From Candidatus Njordarchaeota archaeon (GTDB lineage Archaea; Asgardarchaeota; Njordarchaeia; Njordarchaeales; JAHKLH01): a DNA stretch of 12,516 bases. Position numbers and translations under genes: made by a program. Positions 8,060 to 12,516 of the stretch are shown here, one piece after another. Each line of letters begins with the position of its first letter. The stretch's first letter is position 1. The stretch covers positions 1-12,516 of the forward strand of contig JAHKLH010000026.1 of the NCBI GenBank assembly GCA_029856635.1, given 5' to 3'. The notes under the pieces were generated by a model. The model was not told the DNA's origin. It searched no databases and saw only the letters and a program-made list of their open reading frames with translations.

Positions 8060-8458
8060 ATGTCAGCGTCAAAATTCACATGGAGAGGATACACACTGGA
8101 ACAATTAATTGAACTAGAAAAAGCAGGCATCGAAAAGCTAGTAAAAATAGCACCAGCCCGCGCACGCCGTTCACTCTTACGAGGATTCACACCAGAACAA
8201 AAAAAGTTCCTAGAAAAACTTAAAAAATCGCCGCCTGGAAAGGTAATCAAAACACACGTAAGAGATATGATAATACTTCCAAGTATGGTTGGTAGAAAAA
8301 TCGCTGTACATAATGGCAAAGAATACGTGACAATTCGAATCAGGCCAGAAATGATTTTCCATTATCTTGGAGAATTCGCCTATACAAATAAACCAGTTCG
8401 TCATTCAGCCCCTGGTCGCGGCGCGACCCGCTCATCTAAGTTTCTACCAAAGAAATGA
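8060..8458 (+). CDS. rpsS: Small ribosomal subunit protein uS19 (archaeal type)
   Basis: This 132-residue protein is an archaeal uS19, which binds 16S rRNA in the head of the small subunit near the uS13 contact and the A-site finger. The archaeal/eukaryotic N-terminal part (FTWRGYTLEQLIEL, then ARARRSLLRGF) precedes the universal core: KVIKTHVRDMIILPSMVGR, IAVHNGKEYVTIRIRPEMI, HYLGEFAYTNKPVRHSAPGR and a basic tail ending SSKFLPKK. The ATG at 8060 was chosen because the protein starts there in alignment with relatives and a strong G-rich ribosome binding site lies 5 nt upstream; the open frame from 7979 adds 27 residues foreign to the family. uS19 is normally encoded in the S10 operon between uL2 and uL22. 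Here no other ribosomal protein gene is nearby, so the gene has moved or is a second copy. Confidence 0.95.
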   Translation: MSASKFTWRGYTLEQLIELEKAGIEKLVKIAPARARRSLLRGFTPEQKKFLEKLKKSPPGKVIKTHVRDMIILPSMVGRKIAVHNGKEYVTIRIRPEMIFHYLGEFAYTNKPVRHSAPGRGATRSSKFLPKK

Positions 8459-8503
8459 GGTTTTTCAGAGTTCATGACCAAAATAGGCTGAAATAATATC
8501 AAA

Positions 8504-8703
8504 CTCAGTACCTAACATTTTTTGGAGACATGTTTTGCTTTATTTGGTGACTAAATTGGTAATACATCAAATAATTTGATTCAAATGATGCAATTATAAT
8601 ACAATTGTAATACAATTTGATGATGCTCGTAAAATTGGTTGCAGCCAGAATAATTTTGTCATAAAACAGACCAGAATCTCACTAAAAAATGTTAGGTACT
8701 GAG
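8504..8703. mobile_element. MITE-like 200-bp element with perfect 20-bp terminal inverted repeats
   Basis: The left end (8504-8523, starting CTCAGTACCTAACA) and the right end (8684-8703, ending TGTTAGGTACTGAG) are perfect reverse complements over 20 bp. They enclose 160 bp with no credible gene. A 9-bp direct repeat, 8 of 9 identical, flanks the element exactly. Internally there is a second inverted pair, CATCAAAT (8565-8572) and ATTTGATG (8615-8622), and a short tandem repeat, so the whole element could fold into a long imperfect hairpin. This is the build of a miniature inverted-repeat transposable element, a non-autonomous derivative of an insertion sequence. No transposase is in the window, so the parent family is unknown. 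An attenuator-like hairpin is a weaker alternative, since the ends are 160 bp apart and the flanking duplication would be unexplained. Confidence 0.65.
8591..8623. repeat. Three tandem 11-bp units inside the MITE-like element
   Basis: CAATTATAATA, CAATTGTAATA and CAATTTGATGA follow one another at 8591, 8602 and 8613. The first two differ at one position; the third has diverged at its end. They sit at the centre of the 200-bp element and include the palindrome TACAATTGTA (8600-8609). They may be simple slippage in AT-rich DNA. Confidence 0.5.
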
Positions 8704-8796
8704 AATACCAAACATACTCAACACTATGACCCCACAATGCAAAATTGTGCTTAATGTAGCATCTTCTTTTTCTCAAGAAGTAAAATATATACTTTA

Positions 8797-9803
8797 ATGG
8801 TTTCGCTCATTAAATATGTATCTGCGGTAAAGGATAAGGTTAGTGCTGAAAATATTGTTAAGAAGACTCTAAGCAAAATGGTTGAAATAGGAGAGGTAAG
8901 AAACCTTCTATTATCTTTTAAAAATTGTAGCATTCCTGATGAAGATCTTAATAAGATCCTAAAGCTCCTATCGAAATCCAAAATAAAGGCAATGTGGATT
9001 ACCCTCAGAAAGAGAAAGTGGAAAAAGAAAAGGTCTTGGTTCAAGCTTAGCGGCTTTTGATTTTGAATCATTAAAGCTTGATGAACTTAAGTCATGGTTA
9101 AGAAACGTGGAGACAGATTTTCATGCGAACGAGAAGAAGGTAATTTCGTGTTTAATGAGTCTGAGTCATGTATGCGTTGACCTGGATGACGTCCCCTATG
9201 ACAATGCTAAGAAACTACTGATTAAAGCCATAAATAGCATACCAACCCAATTCCGAGTTTAAAAAATTTGTGCTAGACATTCCAGAATGCAACCTGGGAG
9301 ACGATAATTTTATCTTCTTCATAAAACCAATCTCATTTAAACAAGAACCCTCGCTTAATAACAAGCTTCAAAACTTTGAGCTAAGAGAATTGGAAATCGA
9401 GATTCAGAGAAATGAGATTAATGATTTGAATCCTCTCAGAGAAGCTTTCTGCAATTGCAGGGAACTACGCAGATTTTGTTTGGATGCTTCTTATTCTAGT
9501 GTTCGGGAGATTAGTAAGTTGGCTGATAGTTTCAAGAATTTGAAAAAATTAGAAGAGCTCTATTTGAATCTTTATCGTACTCATGTTGAAGATCCTCAGA
9601 TTATTACGCTTTTGGAATCTCTTAAAACTTTGCCTAAATTAAAGAGGGTTGAACTAGATTTTGGCAAGACGTATTCTTATTATTGGTTTGACGAGCTATA
9701 TGAGATTGTTAAGTTTTTGAAGAAGAAGATTCCAGAATTTTACTGCGTGCTTGCACTTCCCATCTTTGATGCTGATGACGAGCCATTGGAGAAATTTATT
9801 TAG
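8797..9803 (+). pseudogene. Leucine-rich-repeat protein gene broken by two apparent +1 frameshifts
   Basis: Three reading frames join into one leucine-rich-repeat protein of about 334 residues. The first runs from ATG 8797 to TGA 9058-9060; reading one base on at TTTTGA (9055-9060) continues ...LSGF-DFESLKLDELKSW. The second ends at TAA 9260-9262; reading one base on near 9254 continues ...SIPTQF-EFKKFVLDIP to the TAG at 9801. The joined product shows repeats of about 28-30 residues like ribonuclease-inhibitor LRRs: VRNLLLSFKNCSI, HVCVDLDDVPY, KKFVLDIPECNL, RELEIEIQRNEI, RRFCLDASY, EELYLNLYRTHV and KRVELDFG each begin a unit. Such proteins bind other proteins; no enzyme domain is seen. Both lesions are single extra bases at T4 and at a CC, so sequencing error, true decay, or programmed frameshifting at the first site are all possible. 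A TATA-like AAATATATAC sits only about 5 bp before ATG 8797, so the true start may lie further in (for example Met28). Confidence 0.6.
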
Positions 9804-9806
9804 TAG

Positions 9807-9933
9807 ACGGCTTCCAGTGAATACGAAAGATTAAAACAAGCATAAACCGTACGAAGAACCAGATGAAAACACTGGAGAAGCATTCGAATTATTCGGCTTA
9901 TCATTCCTATTAGGATTAATCACAGTTCGCTAA
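9807..9933 (+). other. Short coding-like remnant after the LRR gene
   Basis: Two adjacent frames give a plausible tail: TASSEYERLKQA (9807-9842, then TAA) and, one base on, KPYEEPDENTGEAF with a hydrophobic end FELFGLSFLLGLITVR up to the TAA at 9931-9933. Neither piece has a start codon of its own. The composition looks coding, and the break is again a single extra base. It may be the C-terminus of a lost gene or an extension of the LRR protein beyond two consecutive TAG codons (9801-9806). I do not recognise the family. The rest of the 148-bp gap holds only the hairpin below. Confidence 0.25.
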
Positions 9934-9955
9934 GGCTTGCAGCGAAACTTTTTAG
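9926..9955. terminator. Possible hairpin terminator between convergent genes
   Basis: TTCGCT (9926-9931) and AGCGAA (9941-9946) can pair as a 6-bp stem with a 9-nt loop. A T-run (CTTTTTAG) follows at once on the plus strand. The site lies between the end of the LRR gene and the end of the minus-strand coiled-coil gene, where a terminator is expected. Archaeal termination mainly needs the T-run, so the hairpin may be incidental. Confidence 0.35.
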
Positions 9956-11097
9956 CCTCCCACGAGGACTCGCTTGACAACTTCGCGCACTTTTCCAACT
10001 CGCTCATATAACTTTGCTCTTTTCTCCTCAATTTTTTCAAGAATTTCTTGTTCAACTTTTATTTCCCCACTTCCTATTTTCTTGATTAATTCATCAAGTT
10101 GTATTTTGTTAGCCTCTACTTTTATTGCATACTCCACGAGAGAATATACATCCTCTGGTATTACTTGATTCACTAGTTGGTCGATGGTCATTAAGAGTTG
10201 AGGAATTTCTTTGCCGGGAACTTTCATTACTTCTGCTTTTTCCATTACTTTTTCTCCTTTTTCTGGTATTTCTCGTGACAATTGTAAACTTCTGAGAAGC
10301 TCTTGTAGTTCAAGAAATCTTTGATCAAAACGTCGCATCAAGCTTCTTATTTCTACTCGAATTGTTTTTTCGAATTCTTCTAGGAATGATTTAAATGCTC
10401 TTCGAATCGCATTTTCTATGATTAATATCATTTCACGTAAAGCTGGAGACTCAGGTAATGGAGGAAGTGGTATTTCTCCCTCCGTTCTAACTCTGCTAAT
10501 TATAGATTTCTTGGGAACGCCCGTCTCTTCTAGGGCTTTGATTATCTCATTTTCTATTCCAAGACTAATTTTTTCTTTTGGTATCGGTTCTCCCTCCATT
10601 ATTGATACGAATTCACTTAATTCCGGCGGAGGCGCCCTTTCCTTTTCTTCTGTTTTCTTAATTAATTCTAATACTTTTTCCTCAAGTTCTTTTATTTTTT
10701 GTTCAAATTCACCAAGCTTGTCTAGTGTTGCTCCTTTAATTTTTTGCATAATATCTTCAAATGCAGATAAAACATTATTAAGTTCAACTAGTAATTCAGG
10801 AGATAATTTTGGCATTATCGGCTCAATTTGCTCAATAATTTTGTTTATCTTGTTAAATAATCTCTCCTCTGCTTCAATGACTTTTACTGTTTCTTTTACT
10901 TCCTTTAAACACTCCATTAATTTCTCTCTAGAATTGGTTTCACTAATTTTCTTTTTTAATTCATCAAGAGTTTGAAGTTTTCCCTCGTCTTTTATCTTTT
11001 CTGCTTTTTTTGTAGCCTCACCAATTATGGATAGAATCTCTTTTTTTATGTCCTCAATTTTAAGTTCGGTTTCTTCCTCAACAAACTCCTCAGTCAA
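9952..11097 (-). CDS. Charged coiled-coil protein of unknown function
   Basis: I do not recognise this 381-residue protein. It is rich in Glu, Lys, Ile and Leu, with no Trp, few Cys and no transmembrane segment or signal peptide, so it is presumably cytosolic. Heptad-like helices cover about 12-95, 100-152, 220-275 and 325-378. They are separated by a Pro-rich linker (APPPEL, about 155-160), a second one (PLPPLPESPA, about 210-219) and a looser Gly/Lys segment (about 277-300). The middle helix FEKTIRVEIRSLMRRFDQRF is basic and amphipathic. The build suggests a scaffold or filament-type protein; there is no clear ESCRT, SMC or FtsZ motif. The start is a TTG at 11097, directly after an in-frame TGA, so no longer form is possible in this frame. 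The next in-frame Met (residue 61) would remove most of the first helix. It diverges from pth2 across 64 bp. Confidence 0.75.
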   Translation of the reverse strand: MTEEFVEEETELKIEDIKKEILSIIGEATKKAEKIKDEGKLQTLDELKKKISETNSREKLMECLKEVKETVKVIEAEERLFNKINKIIEQIEPIMPKLSPELLVELNNVLSAFEDIMQKIKGATLDKLGEFEQKIKELEEKVLELIKKTEEKERAPPPELSEFVSIMEGEPIPKEKISLGIENEIIKALEETGVPKKSIISRVRTEGEIPLPPLPESPALREMILIIENAIRRAFKSFLEEFEKTIRVEIRSLMRRFDQRFLELQELLRSLQLSREIPEKGEKVMEKAEVMKVPGKEIPQLLMTIDQLVNQVIPEDVYSLVEYAIKVEANKIQLDELIKKIGSGEIKVEQEILEKIEEKRAKLYERVGKVREVVKRVLVGG

Positions 11098-11118
11098 TCA
11101 AATCACTTTTAAAGTCAA

Positions 11119-11128
11119 TAAAATAAAC
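11119..11128. promoter_or_regulatory. AT-rich core of the divergent promoter between the coiled-coil gene and pth2
   Basis: ATAAAATAAA on the plus strand (TTTATTTTAT on the minus strand) is centred about 26 bp before the TTG at 11097, which would give a leaderless transcript. It is centred about 38 bp before the ATG at 11162, which leaves a short leader with a weak purine-rich site (AAGAGTG). Nearby ACTTTTAAAGT (11105-11115) is a perfect palindrome about a central base and could be an operator or a second TATA element. Confidence 0.3.
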
Positions 11129-11161
11129 TCGCACTTTAACTTAAAAAAGAGTGTGAATAAG

Positions 11162-11527
11162 ATGCAAACAGACAAAGAATTCAAACAAGTAATTGTTGTA
11201 AGAAACGACCTAAAATTGCCAAAAGGAAAACTAGCAGTTCAGGTAGCTCATGCCAGTGTGACTGCCGCATTTGAGGTTTATAAAAAGAAAAAAGAATGGT
11301 TCGATATTTGGATGAAACAAGGTCAAAGAAAAATAGTAGTAAAGGTAAAAGATTTGAATGAGCTTGAACAAATATACAAAAAAGCAATTGAAATGAGTCT
11401 GCCCGTATGTATTATCCGAGATGCTGGTTTGACAGTGGTTCCCCCAGGAACCATAACATGTGCTGGGATTGGGCCTGCCCCAGCAGAACTTGTAGATAAG
11501 ATTACGGGTCACTTGAAATTACTTTGA
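11162..11527 (+). CDS. pth2: Peptidyl-tRNA hydrolase, Pth2 type
   Basis: Pth2 cleaves the ester bond between peptide and tRNA in peptidyl-tRNAs that drop off the ribosome, recycling tRNA in the cytosol. The product is 121 residues, the normal length for archaeal Pth2. The N-terminal signature VVRNDLKLPKGKLAVQVAHA (residues 12-31) carries the conserved Arg14, Asp16, Lys23, Gln27 and His30. The second signature IIRDAGLTVVPPGTITCAG (84-102) carries Asp87 and Thr91, followed by the closing GIGPAPAELVDKITGHLKLL. The ATG at 11162 was chosen because the family begins here; the frame is open back to 11027, but that stretch lies inside the divergent coiled-coil gene. truD follows after 9 bp, so the two are probably one operon devoted to tRNA maintenance. 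Confidence 0.95.
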   Translation: MQTDKEFKQVIVVRNDLKLPKGKLAVQVAHASVTAAFEVYKKKKEWFDIWMKQGQRKIVVKVKDLNELEQIYKKAIEMSLPVCIIRDAGLTVVPPGTITCAGIGPAPAELVDKITGHLKLL

Positions 11528-11532
11528 GGGAT
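11526..11532 (+). promoter_or_regulatory. Shine-Dalgarno sequence of truD overlapping the pth2 stop codon
   Basis: GAGGGAT begins within the TGA stop of pth2 and ends 4 nt before the ATG at 11537. It fits a GGAGG-type ribosome binding site and fixes the truD start. The overlap suggests translational coupling of the pair. Confidence 0.55.
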
Positions 11533-11536
11533 TTAA

Positions 11537-12516
11537 ATGCGATGCGATGCTCCTTATTTTGACAAATTCTTCGGCATGCATTGTTACACAACTGGCTGCG
11601 ATGGTGTAGTTGGTTCATTAAAAGAAAAACCAGAAGATTGGATTGTTGAGGAAATTTTACCAAACGGATATGTAATTGATCATAATGCTCCAACGTTGCC
11701 ACATTCTGGATACGAAGGCTTATGGACCCATTTTATTCTAATCAAAAAGAATATTGGAAATTATGAGGCAATATACTATCTTTCACAACTTTTAAAAGTT
11801 CCAATTAGTCATTTCAGTTGGGCAGGTAATAAGGATAAGATAGGAATTACTCTTCAGCGCGTTTCTGTATGGAATGTTCCACCTGAGAACCTACTTAATC
11901 TGAAGCTTCCTGAAAATATAAGAATTATTTCACCGATTAGAGAATTAAGACGTGTGCATATTGGCGAGCTTCAGGGAAATAGATTTACAATTGTAATAAG
12001 AAACACTAATGCCGCTGAATTCAAGAAACGAGTTGATGAGTTTAATTCCATTGGCTGTACTCTCAATTATTTTGGATACCAAAGATTTGGAGTTACAAGA
12101 CCTTTGACGCACATTGTTGGAAAACTATTAATCATGAAAAAATACAAAGATGCATTTTTCCTCTATTTATGCAGTCCTTCTCCTGTAGAGAAGCCTAGGA
12201 CACTTGAAGCAAAACTTTTGATTCTTGAAGAAAAATATGAGGAAGCACTTAAAATACTTCCAAAGAAATCATTCTTATTCGAAATTTTAATGATTAAGGA
12301 ATTCCTTAAAAGAAAAGATTTCATGCGGTGCTGGAAAGTCTTACCAGCTTGGCTTCTCAACATTGTTGCCGAATCATATCAGTCGTATTTGTGGAACCTA
12401 ACCCTGAGCATGATTTGCTTGAAGGGAATTGCAGATCCTCTTGAACAAAAACTAAAAATTCCATTAATTGGTCATAATACAAAATTGGGTGATGATGAAA
12501 TATCTAGAGTGATTAA
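11537..12516 (+). CDS. truD: tRNA pseudouridine synthase TruD, 3' end cut by the window
   Basis: TruD converts U13 of tRNAs (and, in archaeal and eukaryotic relatives, some other sites) to pseudouridine. The frame is open from ATG 11537 to the window edge, 326 codons; archaeal TruD is usually about 400-450 residues, so roughly the last quarter is missing. Visible marks are the N-terminal KEKPEDWIVEEI (about 29-40), the catalytic motif WAGNKDKIGITLQRVSV with the nucleophile Asp100, GELQGNRFTIVIRN (about 147-160), and the TruD-specific NYFGYQRFG (177-185) followed by PLTHIVGK. The inserted TRUD domain begins after that and AESYQSYLWN (about residue 280) belongs to the part where the core resumes. 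It begins 9 bp after pth2, with its ribosome binding site overlapping the pth2 stop. A second ATG at 11542 is out of frame. Confidence 0.93.
   Translation, partial: MRCDAPYFDKFFGMHCYTTGCDGVVGSLKEKPEDWIVEEILPNGYVIDHNAPTLPHSGYEGLWTHFILIKKNIGNYEAIYYLSQLLKVPISHFSWAGNKDKIGITLQRVSVWNVPPENLLNLKLPENIRIISPIRELRRVHIGELQGNRFTIVIRNTNAAEFKKRVDEFNSIGCTLNYFGYQRFGVTRPLTHIVGKLLIMKKYKDAFFLYLCSPSPVEKPRTLEAKLLILEEKYEEALKILPKKSFLFEILMIKEFLKRKDFMRCWKVLPAWLLNIVAESYQSYLWNLTLSMICLKGIADPLEQKLKIPLIGHNTKLGDDEISRVI

Larger units (their letters stand above)
8495..8712. repeat. Imperfect 9-bp direct repeat flanking the inverted-repeat element (target site duplication)
   Basis: AATATCAAA (8495-8503) lies immediately outside the left inverted repeat and AATACCAAA (8704-8712) immediately outside the right one. 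Eight of nine bases agree, and the difference is a T/C transition. Direct repeats abutting terminal inverted repeats are what a cut-and-paste transposase leaves at its target. The single mismatch suggests an old insertion. Confidence 0.6.

Noticed and set aside
8594..8776. 60-residue minus-strand frame crossing the right end of the MITE-like element
   Set aside because: It spans the element boundary and has no family likeness or ribosome binding site.
8751..9071. 106-residue minus-strand frame opposite the start of the LRR gene
   Set aside because: A low-complexity Phe/Leu-rich shadow of the Lys/Glu-rich plus-strand gene.
9801..9806. Consecutive TAG codons as pyrrolysine readthrough
   Set aside because: No pyl genes are seen, two in a row would be unusual, and the downstream frame stops again within 13 codons.
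10418..10975. 185-residue open frame antisense to the coiled-coil gene
   Set aside because: The composition is Ser/Ile/Asn-rich with no domain, as expected opposite a Glu/Lys-rich coiled-coil gene.
11027..11161. Longer Pth2 reading frame starting 135 bp upstream
   Set aside because: The added residues are Ser/Asn-rich antisense of the coiled-coil gene, and the Pth2 family begins at the ATG at 11162.
1..12516. CRISPR array, tRNA or rRNA genes
   Set aside because: No regularly spaced direct repeats, and no tRNA T-arm (GTTCRAATC) or rRNA signatures were seen on either strand by eye.

Overview
This AT-rich window reads as chromosomal DNA of a hyperthermophilic or strongly thermophilic archaeon. 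The evidence is a full-length reverse gyrase (the hallmark gene of hyperthermophiles), an archaeal-type ribosomal protein uS19, an archaeal/eukaryotic-type peptidyl-tRNA hydrolase (Pth2) next to a TruD pseudouridine synthase, TATA-like elements about 25 bp ahead of starts, and tight gene packing. I cannot fix the lineage. Ribonuclease-inhibitor-like leucine-rich repeats and the unusual gene order would fit a little-sampled TACK or Asgard lineage, but that is a guess.

Layout. Positions 1-1238 hold a small ribbon-helix-helix protein followed 5 bp later by a class 1 dihydroorotate dehydrogenase-like gene, probably one transcript. Convergent to it, with overlapping stop codons, is a GlmS-type glucosamine-6-phosphate synthase (1235-3028, minus). 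Its sugar isomerase half looks intact, but its glutaminase half has Gly where the catalytic N-terminal Cys should be. Divergent from glmS, over a shared AT-rich promoter, is an apparent two-gene operon: a small membrane protein with a zinc ribbon (3102-3683) and a very long reverse gyrase (3689-7927, about 1412 aa). The N-termini of these two proteins resemble each other.

Positions 8060-8458 encode uS19 outside its usual S10 ribosomal operon, with its own promoter and Shine-Dalgarno sequence. The gap after it holds a 200-bp non-coding element with perfect 20-bp terminal inverted repeats and a 9-bp flanking direct repeat (8 of 9 identical). This is the signature of a MITE-like insertion. Next comes a leucine-rich-repeat gene broken by two apparent +1 frameshifts (8797-9803), then a short coding-like remnant and a possible terminator.

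Positions 9952-11097 (minus) encode an unrecognised, highly charged coiled-coil protein. Divergent from it are pth2 and truD (11162 to the window end), a translation/tRNA-maintenance pair with tight spacing; truD runs off the window.

The pieces most worth a second look are the Cys-less GlmS, the reverse gyrase/membrane zinc-ribbon pair with a shared N-terminal module, the MITE-like element, and the frameshifted LRR gene whose first lesion also looks like a +1 slippery site. No CRISPR array, tRNA or rRNA was seen.
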